Below are positions 35,357 to 45,583 of a DNA stretch of 64,000 nt, one piece after another; position 1 is the stretch's first letter; each line of letters opens with the position of its first letter. Source of the DNA: Conidiobolus incongruus B7586. Its lineage: Eukaryota > Entomophthoromycota > Entomophthoromycetes > Entomophthorales > Conidiobolaceae. Both the position numbers and the translations under genes were made by a program. The notes beneath the pieces are model-generated. The model searched no databases. It was not told where the DNA came from and worked only from the letters and a program-made list of their open reading frames with translations. The stretch lies in the NCBI GenBank assembly GCA_000697335.1, contig JNEM01013675.1, forward strand, positions 1 through 64,000. The letters run 5' to 3'.

Positions 35357-36579
35357 GTCTTATTCGATTAAAAAAATAATATATTGAAAAATTGAAATAG
35401 CTTTCTAACTTGATATAAACATTTATATTTAAGTAAAAGCCAGAATATCTTAAATATTTATTAATAAAAATCATAGTTCATATAGTTTTCAATCAATTTA
35501 AGGGTAATTAAGCTAAATGAAAATATTTTTGAATTATACATTTATTTTTCAAATCAAAGTTTTTGAATTATTAGAATTATCAATCAAAATAAACTTTAAT
35601 TCATAAGAATAACCATGTTTTAAACAATTTATCCAACCAATGTTTATTTTGTTTATGGATTTAAAATTGTGAAATTGAGTTAGCATATTTGTTTATCCTT
35701 AACCTAATGGCTTTACATATATATTTATGTTTTGCTTTGGGTAGTTAATATTTGGGTAAACTCATTAATTGCATTATTTTGAAATTTGTAGACTAATTCC
35801 ATGGCTTTAAATAACTACTCAATTTTTACTAAGAATTCTTTTTATTCTATTGAATAAAACCTATTTTTTTAACTCTTCACTTCTTTAATAGCAACTGTTC
35901 AAAGATATTTCCAATTTGAAAAAGGTTGTTTTATTGGTTTATCCATGTGTCTAAATGTTAGGTTAAAAATTTTTCTAATTTTACTCATTTAATTGAACTG
36001 GTGTTCCTATTTTACTCTAAATTTGTTACTGATGCTTCTTTTGGAACAACTAAAGATGAAAAGAAATAGGATTAATGAGGTTATCAAATGTTGTAAGGAA
36101 TTTTTTCATTAAGTATTAATTTTGTGCTAATTCATTGAAAAATAATTATTTTTAATGAAATTTTAGCCAGTCACACAACTGAGAACTTGCACATTGAAAA
36201 ATTTATGATTCAATTCATACAAAAACATGTTGGTTGCCAATTTTAATCCCACAATACCCACATTTAACTCAACTTCTTAGGATGATCTTTCGTTCATTAT
36301 TCATTAACTTTGAAAACAGAACCCTTGATATTTCATAAGTAATCATTTAAATTTATACTGTGTATTTTAATTATAATTAATAGTTCAGGCTAAATATAAT
36401 TATATCAATTGATTTATATTGTGCCTTTGTATCACAGTTTGGTTTATATTTACTATTATCAATGTATATTTAGTCAAGAGTATAAATATAACTGTTTAAT
36501 TTAATAATTCGTTTTCATTTCAATATCATTTTATTTAACATAACATATTCATAGTCATATTATATCATATTAATAATCA
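34386..36579. other. AT-rich spacer and promoter of the P4-ATPase
   Basis: Gene-free. Contains a 31-bp AT microsatellite at 35321-35352. The last few hundred bases before 36580 should hold the ATPase promoter, but no motif stands out. Confidence 0.6.
35321..35352. repeat. (AT)n microsatellite
   Basis: About 16 AT dinucleotides, followed by TTTGGT. A similar array followed by TTGGTA occurs at 41241-41273. Confidence 0.9.
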
Positions 36580-39500
36580 ATGAAAGGATCAATTATAACA
36601 AAAGTAAAAACCTTTTTACAAACCCAAAATCAGCAAACAGAAAAATTACCTCCAAGGACGGTACATTTCAACGAAGATTCAACTACAACATTTCCAGACA
36701 ATACTATACGAAGTGCTAAATATACGATATGGAATTTCCTTCCTAAAAATTTATTTATCCAGTTTTCTAACCTTGTCAACGTTTACTTTCTAGTCATTTC
36801 TATAATTCAATTTATTCCAGGGGCTAGTACAGTCGGTCAAATTTCTACACTACTACCATTGTCTATTTTTGTAAGTTTAGCCATTCTTCATGAAGGTTAC
36901 GATGATTTTAAACGCCATAAGATGGATTGGAAGGAAAATGAAAGGCCTGTAACTCGACTCTCTAAACCTATTGACGATATGAAGGCTTCAACGGATAAAA
37001 TTCCCCTTTCACCAGGTCATACATTATCTGAATCAGTGGCTTGTGCAAGTTTGAGAGTTGGAGACATAGTAAAGGTGCACCAAGATGAATGGATTCCTGC
37101 AGATATGGTTCTTCTTGGTTCATCTCATCAAGATGGTACATGTTATGTTGAAACTGCATCACTTGATGGAGAGACAAATTTGAAAAAGCTACAGACACTC
37201 AAAGAGCTTCAGGATCTGTTTCTCTCTGATCCAAGTTTTCATCAGTTGAGAGGATATATAAAATTGGAAGAACCCACTTTAGATTTATATTCAATTCAGG
37301 GATATTATCATTTATCTTCATTTGGATCCTTTCAAGAAGGGAGCCAGATGCCTCTCTCGATTAACCAAGTACTATTAAGGGGAACAGTTCTTAGAAATAC
37401 ACAGTATGTATATGGTATTGTTGTTTATAGTGGCGAACAATCCAAAGTACGACTCAATGCAACAAAGAATGTTCAAACCAAAATCCCATTCTTGCAGAAA
37501 ACGATGAATCATCTATCATTGATTGCATTTTCGTTGGTCTTTATTCTTGCTATAGCTGCAGCTTTGATTAATATTAGTTTCAAAGTCAACTATGTTGCCA
37601 AAGTAACTTATTTATTACATGGAAGAATGTCGGATAGTTGGATCCTAAACTTTTTAAGCTTTATCATTATTCTTAATACGATTGTTCCAATTTCTTTATT
37701 CGTCACGATGGAATTTTGTAAAATTATCCAAGCTTTATTTATTACTCAGGATCTTACAATGTATAACCGTGAGAAGGATACACCTGCTTCGTTCCATACT
37801 ACACAGCTGAATGAAGACTTGGGTATGGTATCTTATGTTTTTTCTGATAAGACAGGTACACTTACTGAGAATGCGATGTATTTCAGAAGAATGACAGTGA
37901 ATGATATTTCATATCAGTTAGAAGAAGAGGCAAGCTTGTCAAGGACAGCATCTAGAAGGAGTATTGATTTTTCCCAGGCAATGCCCCAAGCCACAGCCTT
38001 GTCACTTTCTCCAGGTAGTCCTTTATATTCTGCAGAAGATACAGAGTTCGAAAATGCATTCAAATTTGATCCATCGAATCCTTATACGATGGGTTTAACT
38101 CTCGCACTTTGTCATACCGTAGACCCTGAACAAAGTGGTACTCTTCCTCCAAAGTATCGAGCAACATCTCCTGATGAATTCGCCCTTGTTACCGCTGGTC
38201 ACCAATTAGGTTTTACATTTATGAGACGTACAACAGCTAATATGACCATTTTGAATCCAGCATCAGAAAAAGAGGTTACTTTGACAATCCTTAATTGTCT
38301 TGAATTCACTAGTGCTCGTAAAAAAATGTCTATCGTGCTTCAATTTCCGGATGGAACCATTCGTTTATTGGTTAAAGGTGCTGATTCTGTCATGATACCA
38401 AGGCTGCATAATGGTCATACATCTGAACAAATTACTAAATTGGAGAGCTCCCTCTACAAATACAGTTGCGAGGGGTTAAGAACACTGGTATTTGCATTCA
38501 AAGATTTAAACAAGAAAGATTATGAAGATTGGAAATTGAAGTATGATCAAGCATCTCAAAAAGTAGGTGGAGACTCAGATGAAATAGACGAGTTATGCTC
38601 TGATTTAGAAACCGATCTAACCTTGTTGGGATGCACTGGGCTTGAGGACCAACTGCAAGAAGGTGTTCCTGAAGCAGTTTCTCTCTTACGCCAAGCTGGA
38701 ATTAAAATTTGGGTCTTAACAGGTGACAAGCTTGAAACTGCGATCAACATTGGTCAAGCATGTTCGTTAATTGACCCTCGGTCAGAAATGATTATCTTAG
38801 ACCATCATTCGGATGATCTGAGTCTTCAAATCAAGGTAGGGTTAGACAAACTTAAATCTACTTTAACTCCTGATACAGCCGTCAATCAGGATTTTGTTTT
38901 GATTATTGATGGTCAAACATTTGGTATCCTAGATAGTGGCCCTTCTGTTCTTAAAGAGTCGTTTTTAGATTTGGCACTTCAATGCGGAAGTGTGATTCTA
39001 TGCAGATCATCCCCATCTCAAAAAGCTAAAGTAGTGCAAATGGTTCGCAAGAGAACTCCAAAATCCGTCACATTAGCCATTGGAGATGGTGGTAATGATG
39101 TTGCTATGATTCAACAAGCACATGTCGGTATTGGTATTTCCGGAAATGAAGGTGTAATGGCCGCAAAATCAAGTGATTACGCTATCGCACAGTTTAGCTA
39201 CCTTGTTCCCCTCTTATTAGTCCATGGTAGATGGAATTATCATCGAATCACAAGATTTACACTGCTTACATTTTATAAATGTATGGTATTTTATATGACC
39301 CTCTATTTCTATCAGACTATGACTGGGTTTTCCGGTACTTCTTGGTTTGAAAATTGGTCTTATATTATATATAATTCAATCTTCACACTACTGCCAGTGA
39401 TTGCTATCGGTACATTGGATCAAGATAAACCCAGAAAGTTATTATTATCTAATCCTGAGGATTATTCACAAGTGGGACCACATCACAAGTATTTGAACTG

Positions 39501-39984
39501 GAAAACTTACACTTATCACATTGGTATGGCTCTAGTTCATGCTTGTATTATTGTACTTCCATATATCGTACTTTTGAAAGATAACACTTGGGTTTACAGA
39601 AATGGAATTCCTCCTTCAGCTCCGCATATTATTTACATGGGTCAAAGTGTTTACCTGACAGTTGTATTAATTGCTGATCTCAAAGTTGCTGTATTAGCAT
39701 CATACTATGTTACATATATTCACATTGGATTCTTTTTAATATCACTTATCGTGTACTTTTGTTTTCAGTTTGTTATTTCAGCATTTCGAGGAGACAATCA
39801 TGGGTTCATTTTACACAATTACATCTACGAAGTCTTAGGATCTCCCACCTTTTGGATATGTTTTATATGGAGTGTTGGATCCATTCTATTTTTAGATTAT
39901 TTAGTTAAAGCAATTAATTTACTTTTTCAAAATTCTAAAACTTTCAAATCAGATGGAGAAAAAATAAGTTTAGATTGTTTGTAA
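36580..39984 (+). CDS. P4-type ATPase, phospholipid flippase
   Basis: Single-exon, 1134-residue P4-ATPase that moves phospholipids from the outer (lumenal) to the cytosolic leaflet of membranes, usually with a Cdc50-type partner. Landmarks: N-terminal flippase block ending LVNVYFLVISIIQFIP (TM1-2); actuator motif DGETNLK (D196); TM4 PISLFVTMEF with the flippase-specific PISL; phosphorylation site DKTGTLTEN (D423); nucleotide-binding KGADSVM; TGDK (about 714); GDGGNDVAMI (835 on); then the C-terminal six helices. All catalytic motifs are intact. Length and the PISL-type TM4 exclude the cation pumps. The actuator-proximal helix with HEGYDDFKRHKMD is typical of P4 enzymes, but I cannot say which subgroup (Drs2, Dnf or Neo1-like) it belongs to. 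No intron in 3.4 kb, unlike the intron-dense genes further on. A diverged inverted repeat pair brackets it. Confidence 0.95.
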   Translation: MKGSIITKVKTFLQTQNQQTEKLPPRTVHFNEDSTTTFPDNTIRSAKYTIWNFLPKNLFIQFSNLVNVYFLVISIIQFIPGASTVGQISTLLPLSIFVSLAILHEGYDDFKRHKMDWKENERPVTRLSKPIDDMKASTDKIPLSPGHTLSESVACASLRVGDIVKVHQDEWIPADMVLLGSSHQDGTCYVETASLDGETNLKKLQTLKELQDLFLSDPSFHQLRGYIKLEEPTLDLYSIQGYYHLSSFGSFQEGSQMPLSINQVLLRGTVLRNTQYVYGIVVYSGEQSKVRLNATKNVQTKIPFLQKTMNHLSLIAFSLVFILAIAAALINISFKVNYVAKVTYLLHGRMSDSWILNFLSFIIILNTIVPISLFVTMEFCKIIQALFITQDLTMYNREKDTPASFHTTQLNEDLGMVSYVFSDKTGTLTENAMYFRRMTVNDISYQLEEEASLSRTASRRSIDFSQAMPQATALSLSPGSPLYSAEDTEFENAFKFDPSNPYTMGLTLALCHTVDPEQSGTLPPKYRATSPDEFALVTAGHQLGFTFMRRTTANMTILNPASEKEVTLTILNCLEFTSARKKMSIVLQFPDGTIRLLVKGADSVMIPRLHNGHTSEQITKLESSLYKYSCEGLRTLVFAFKDLNKKDYEDWKLKYDQASQKVGGDSDEIDELCSDLETDLTLLGCTGLEDQLQEGVPEAVSLLRQAGIKIWVLTGDKLETAINIGQACSLIDPRSEMIILDHHSDDLSLQIKVGLDKLKSTLTPDTAVNQDFVLIIDGQTFGILDSGPSVLKESFLDLALQCGSVILCRSSPSQKAKVVQMVRKRTPKSVTLAIGDGGNDVAMIQQAHVGIGISGNEGVMAAKSSDYAIAQFSYLVPLLLVHGRWNYHRITRFTLLTFYKCMVFYMTLYFYQTMTGFSGTSWFENWSYIIYNSIFTLLPVIAIGTLDQDKPRKLLLSNPEDYSQVGPHHKYLNWKTYTYHIGMALVHACIIVLPYIVLLKDNTWVYRNGIPPSAPHIIYMGQSVYLTVVLIADLKVAVLASYYVTYIHIGFFLISLIVYFCFQFVISAFRGDNHGFILHNYIYEVLGSPTFWICFIWSVGSILFLDYLVKAINLLFQNSKTFKSDGEKISLDCL

Positions 39985-40104
39985 TTAAATAATTATTTAG
40001 TAATAAAACTTTATATATTTAAATTCAATACAATAATGTCATAAATTAGATTTGATATTCATTTTTCAAAATACATTTTTGCAAAATAAACATATTTTTT
40101 TGTA

Positions 40105-40770
40105 CTTTATGTGATAAACTTTTAATGATATTTTTTACTTTATATTAGTTTAAAAAGAAAGAAATAGTAAAATTTTAACTTCTGATTCTAAACATATTGA
40201 TAGTTGTAGAAAAATAAAATATTTATAAAACATATAAGAGAATTAATATTTTCAAACTATGTATAGAGATTTATAATGTTTTTTCATCAAAATATTTTTT
40301 GTTAAAAATTATAAATAAATTTAGCCATATTTAAATTAACTTATAATTAGCAAAAGTCATTTATTTTAATATCTCTATAACTTAAGCATAAGCCTTTTAA
40401 AGCTATTCAAGGTTTATACACAACTCATAAAAATAATATTTTATCTAAAACTACCATTTATTGTTAAATCTGTTACTTTAAAGATAAAAAGAATAATATT
40501 AAAAATTTTCTTAAATTATAAAGATTAATTTTTATTATTATTTTTTTTCTCTTATTAATAAATTAAAAGAATATATTAAAAGTTGCTTTTTTATTTTAAT
40601 TAAAAAATTATCTAAATAATTTAATATTAATTAAAAGTACATTATATATATTAAAGTTTAAATTTAAATTAATCAATAAAAATATAAAACAAATATTTTA
40701 TAATTAAACTAAAGCTTAAATAAACTAAAGTAGCTATAATTAATTATAATTAAAAGCAAATGCTTTTACA
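40105..40770 (-). repeat. dispersed AT-rich repeat, long copy (minus orientation)
   Basis: The reverse complement of this interval aligns with 33790-34385. The strongest similarity is 40200-40430 (TATAAACCTTGAATAGC, TTATGCTTAAGTTATAGAG, GACTTTTGCTAATTATA, read on the minus strand). It starts about 120 bp after the P4-ATPase stop codon. Confidence 0.7.
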
Positions 40771-41238
40771 CTGAATTATTATAATTAATAAATCTTAAAT
40801 TCCCTTATAAAATCTTTTATTTAAAAACAAAACAAAACATTAGGTTAAGTTAAAATAACCTCTTATAAATTTTAATAAATATTTTATTTATAAGTAAATG
40901 TTAAATATTGTAATATATTATATTAGTATATAGTATTTTTTAAAGATAAATTAATTAATAATAAAAAATTATTAATTTTTTTATATTATTTATTATATAA
41001 TAATAATTTGATTTAATTTTGATTTTAAAAATTTGCTATTATTTGATTTCTATTCTAATACTTAAAAATGCCTAAGTTATAAACACCAATTACATTGGTT
41101 ATAGACTAATACTCAAATAAATAACATTAGATTTTTCTTTAAATTTTAAATTATATGAGAGTAAAACATCATATATTCTAATTTACATTTACATTTTAAA
41201 TACTGATTTTATTAAGAATATTTAGTTTTAAAAATAAT

Positions 41239-41240
<2 letters not shown>

Positions 41241-41273
<33 letters not shown>
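41241..41273. repeat. (AT)n microsatellite
   Basis: About 16 AT dinucleotides, ending in TTGGTA. Confidence 0.9.
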
Positions 41274-41277
<4 letters not shown>

Positions 41278-41734
41278 GTATTTATTAAAATAAAACTTTC
41301 TATAATTAATAAAAAGTAAAAAAATCTAATTCAAGGATAATAAATAATTATAGTATTTCTCTAGGCAACAATTTATATAAGCCATAATGTTGATTATTAT
41401 TTTAAGATTTATAGAATTATTATTTTAATTGTATATTTCAAAGTTGTTTCAATTTTAATTGTTATCTGTGTACTATATGGTTTCTACTTAAAATATAACG
41501 AATCTACGACATTGTTTATTGTAAAGTATATTATTTTTATAAAACAATTAAAAAGTATGTGCAATGAATTAATCGTCTGAGCTTGATGCTAATTTGAAGG
41601 TTGATCATTTTAAAAGAAATTAGTAAACAATTACTTAATAATTGATTTAAATGAATAATAGTTGTTTTGATATATTTCTTACAGAAATTCTAGGGATTGA
41701 TACATTTGATAGTAAATATCGATATGCATCACCT

Positions 41735-43379
41735 TTAGCTCTTATTATTTTTGTCGACATAAAGGAATTTCCTATTCTTGAAATATTTATCTTTGGTACC
41801 TTCAGGTTTAGGTTGTCTAAGTTCTGGATTTTCCAATTCGATACCTTGTGCAGGAGTAAATGACAGAGAGGTAGTAAACCCAGAAGCATTGGCAGTAGCA
41901 TTCATAATTGTTTTGTGGCGCTTATTAATTGTACCCTTAATACGAGGATCTGCAACAGCTGCTCTGACTTTGCCGTTACTGGTACCAATCATACCAAGTC
42001 CTTCAGAGGAATCAATGCCCATGGCTTCTTCTTCGGCGACACCAAATGCCATACGGTTTCGAGCTTTTTGAAGTTCGGTGATTGCATACGCTTCTTTAGC
42101 TTTGCGAATTCTGCGACCTGCTCTACGTTTCTTGGGGCCATCATCTGGTACAGGTAAAGCTTTGACGTTTTTGCTAGGTGGTGGTTCAATTAAACGCTCC
42201 ATTCGTTTATCTGCTTCCTCACGGAATTTACGGCCAACGGAACCATCAGGTGCTTCTTGAGAAAGATCAATTCTGGCTGCTAATGCGCACCTATATAATG
42301 TTCAGTATAAATGAATAAATGATCTCAGTTTAATGTAAAAACTTACTTGGCTGAGAGAATTCTCACAAATTTGTTTCTCAAATCTGGTGGACTGGCCTGA
42401 ATAATTGGTGCACTATAAATGAGACCTTCGTGGGCTTTATTGCTCACTCTAGATAGACCAGTTGCAACTAATCGATTGGCACCCAGTGTTTGAATGTTAC
42501 AGGATGGAATTTTACATAAAGCAGCGATACCACCAGCTACACCCATTAGTTTAGCTGCTGTTCTAGTGCCTATAATAGCGGAAAGGTTAGGCGCAATAAA
42601 TGTCATACGAGATTCAACATAATTAAGGATTTTGGTTCTATCATCGTCTAGATCTAGGGCAAGTTGAGCAGCTTCTAATATATGTGCTAACTGTGTCTCG
42701 GAGAGGGGTTTACCAACCGTGGCAGCTCCTTGAATGTTGACAATCATGATAGTTCCAGAAGGTAAAATCGGCTTCAAATCAACTTTACTCAAATCCATTT
42801 CATTGCCAATCGCTTTAACTGTTCTTGCATAATCTAAAGGATTAGGGACTAATTGTTCCAATTCAGGGAAACGCGCAGCGTAATGATCTCTAAGATACTA
42901 TAAAATTCAAGGTTAATATGGCCAAAATTATTGAAACTAATAATAAAAATATACCTTATGAATAACTACAATTTCATTATCTATTTCAACAGTTAAATTG
43001 TTTGCAGAAATAATTAACTGGTATTCTGGATCTTGTTCTATAGTACTTGTGAGCTGTAAATTATGTTCTTTAGGTTGCTCATTAATTTTCTATAAAAGAA
43101 AAATTAATTAAATGAATATACGTAAATTTAAAATATGTATAATACCTTCATAATATCTTGATAATTTTCAGTAAATTTTAATTTTGAAATTTTATGAATA
43201 CTTTTAATAATTTCGTCTTTAGTATTAGTGTTATTAGTAGTATCATTAGTGACGGTTTTTGTGTTATTAACTAAATCGTATGAATTGAATTTAGATTCTG
43301 TAGCTGGGGTTTCATTAGTTTGTTCTGTTTCGGATTCATCAGAATCTAAGTTGGCTAATAAATCATCAATATCAGACAT
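41735..43379 (-). CDS. PRP31: pre-mRNA splicing factor PRP31, four exons
   Basis: U4/U6 di-snRNP protein that binds the U4 5' stem-loop with 15.5K/Snu13 and is needed to assemble the tri-snRNP. Exons on the minus strand: 43146-43379, 42955-43089, 42347-42897 and 41735-42290. Introns are 56, 57 and 56 nt, GT-AG, all phases closing, giving 491 residues (human 499). Order: acidic N-terminus with MSDIDDLLANLDSDES; NOSIC region; Nop domain with IMIVNIQGAATVGKPLSE, IAPNLSAIIGTRTAAKLMG and IPSCNIQTLGA; the post-Nop segment AAKCALAARID; then EPPPSKNVKALPVPDDGPKK with the basic RRAGRRIRKAKE patch; C-terminal SLSFTPAQGIELENPE. The upstream in-frame ATG at 43391 is possible, but MSDIDDLL matches the family start better. 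No anomalies. It is first of three minus-strand genes transcribed away from the RhoGEF. Confidence 0.95.
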
Positions 43380-43938
43380 TATAGAATACAATTAATCTAT
43401 TACAAATAATAATTTTTAATATTTAAGAATTTGTGCCAATTGAAATCTAAATTTTATAACCATAATTAAAGCCATAGCTATTATGGGATTATATTTTCCA
43501 ATCTGTTCTATTTGACAATACCAAAATTTAAAAAATGTACTTAATAATTATATATAATTATTGGGTAAATTTTTAGATAATTGTATTATTAAATCAATGT
43601 AAATGATTGAATTTCAATGCTTGATTATTCTCTATAACGAAAAATAACAATGTATTTAAACTTGCCTAATTTCAATTTAAAACAAAATTAAATACAATCT
43701 ACTTGTATTACTAAGTTATAAAGTAATGAATTTGTTCACTACTCGGTCATATTATTCTTAAAATTTTCATACTAGTGTGTTTAAATACGAATGTTAAATC
43801 AATCCTCATATTCAGTTTATTCGTGTTTATAATGTAGTAATTATTGATGATTAGAATATTTGGCTATATAGTAACCAAAAATACTAATACAATTAGGTTA
43901 ATCATGATTGAATTTATTAATTCGATGAAGTTTATAAA
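43380..43938. other. intergenic spacer PRP31/RAM2
   Basis: AT-rich, 559 bp. Holds the PRP31 promoter and the RAM2 3' end. No other feature seen. Confidence 0.6.
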
Positions 43939-45308
43939 TTATTGCTTATTAACATTCAAATCACTCAATGGGATATATTTCTCATCTATTAATTTGGCTA
44001 ATTCTTCCTTTCTAAAATTCCAATATTTGGCTCTGATAATATCTCTCTTGGTCAATTGTTCAGCCAACTAAAATTATTATTGTTAAAATAGTCAATAATC
44101 AAAACGATCAAACTAAATACCTGTAGAGCCAATTGGCCATGATCTTGATTTTGGGTAGATTTGAATGATTCTACATATGTTTCAAATTCAAAATCTGCAA
44201 AAAATTTGGAAGAAATAGGGGGAGTTTGTGATTTGATGGTATCAATTGCTTCCAGTAACTTTGGTAAAGAATTTTCTTTGAAATAATGTCGAATTATGCT
44301 AAATCATATAATATTAATATTTTTCATTGATATAATAAAATGTTATATAGTACGAGGGTAAATAGTTCCATGAGCATTCATTATGAGGAGCCAATTGTAT
44401 CTTAGAAATGGTATATCTATTTAAATATTTAATAAACAATTGATGGATTAAAATAACAATATATTAATTACTTGATTTCACTTTCTAAAATTTCATCAGT
44501 GAGTTTTTTGGGACGTTGTGTTAATATATAAAATCTTTGATTCCAAGCAGAGTTATTTCTAATATCAGATTCAATCATTTCATTAACGAATTCTAATTCA
44601 TCATCCCATGTATTAAATGTTCTAACCACCCATTGACTAATTTTTTGGAAATAAATTAAATCATAGCATTATTAAGTTGAATATAATAATTACCTATAAC
44701 TCCAAGCATGAAAATTTTTAGAATCCTCCTCCAATACATTTCTTAAGAATTTTCTTTCAAACTTAGATTCCTTTAAATGTCCAATTACAAATTGGCGATA
44801 TTGCCTTCAAAAAAAATTAATTCAATATGCAATATTTCTAAAATATTAAATATTCACCATAATTGATAACATTTTGGATTTTCTTCAACCAAATTATTTA
44901 AAAATTCCAACTCTTTCAATAAGTCTATCTTTAAATTTAATATCAACTTCTGTCTATATAGCCTAGTGCAAACATTAACTCAAGTTTGTTATATGACATT
45001 AAGTTTGAATAATACCAAACAGTATAATGAGCTGGATTTAAACGGATCACTTCTTCAGTAAGCTTTAAAGCTCTTTCACTCTGTTCATCTTTTTGAACAA
45101 TCGCTCGAAAGTAATCCATCGTATTTTTATCTAAGAACAAGTTTTAAAATTGATTTTAAATACATATTATGTTAAAGATATTACATTCATGCGAATAAGC
45201 AATTGGGACTATAGGATTAGGACCTTCGTCTTGCTCAATAGGAACAATATCACTCCATTCTGGGCGCTCGTTGAATGGAACGAATTCTTCATATTTCGTT
45301 TCTGCCAT
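43939..45308 (-). CDS. RAM2: protein farnesyl/geranylgeranyltransferase type-1 alpha subunit, eight exons
   Basis: Alpha subunit shared by farnesyltransferase and GGTase-I, which prenylate CaaX proteins such as Ras and Rho. Exons on the minus strand: 45185-45308, 45016-45130, 44858-44962, 44694-44804, 44472-44636, 44354-44416, 44121-44298 and 43939-44067. The seven introns are 53-57 nt, GT-AG, with phases closing to 329 residues (yeast Ram2 is 316). The prenyltransferase-alpha repeats are visible: DYFRAIVQKDEQSERALKL, LNPAHYTVW, NPKCYQLWQYRQFV, DSKNFHAW, WNQRFYILT and APHNECSWNYL, then RDIIRAKYWNF. Unspliced, the frame after YTVW runs into a short wrong reading; removing the 53-nt intron restores the ungapped match to the human protein, which validates the junction. 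A partner beta subunit is not in this window. Confidence 0.93.
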
Positions 45309-45583
45309 ATTATAATAAAATAATTCTTAAATAGTTAAATTTCAACGATTATCTGATGTCACAAACTCAAATGTTAAATTGATATGAATTGATTTTATTT
45401 TTGTGGGACTATCTAGTGCAGGTTAACTAAATCTATAAAAATTATAAATAATGTTTTATTTTGAATTGATGTAACAATTTAACTATACTTATAATATTTA
45501 AAAAAGCTGATAAAAATAGATTCGATGAATTTATTATTTTTGCCAATATGATCATTAAATGAAGAAATACGATTAGTTATTGA

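Larger units (their letters stand above)
39985..41734. other. convergent intergenic region
   Basis: Lies between the 3' ends of the P4-ATPase and PRP31. Holds the minus-orientation long copy of the dispersed repeat (40105-40770) and a 33-bp AT microsatellite (41241-41273). No gene. The short plus-strand frames at 41651-42260 are antisense to PRP31. Confidence 0.65.

Noticed and set aside
35253-35474. Minus-strand frame with a Tyr-Ile repeat
   Set aside because: It is the translation of an AT microsatellite.
41651-42260. Several plus-strand frames over PRP31
   Set aside because: All are antisense shadows of the last PRP31 exon.
44943-45140. Frame ending ...LMFALGYIDRS read as a gene end
   Set aside because: This is RAM2 exon 2 read through its 53-nt intron. 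Splicing after YTV restores the ungapped match to the human subunit.
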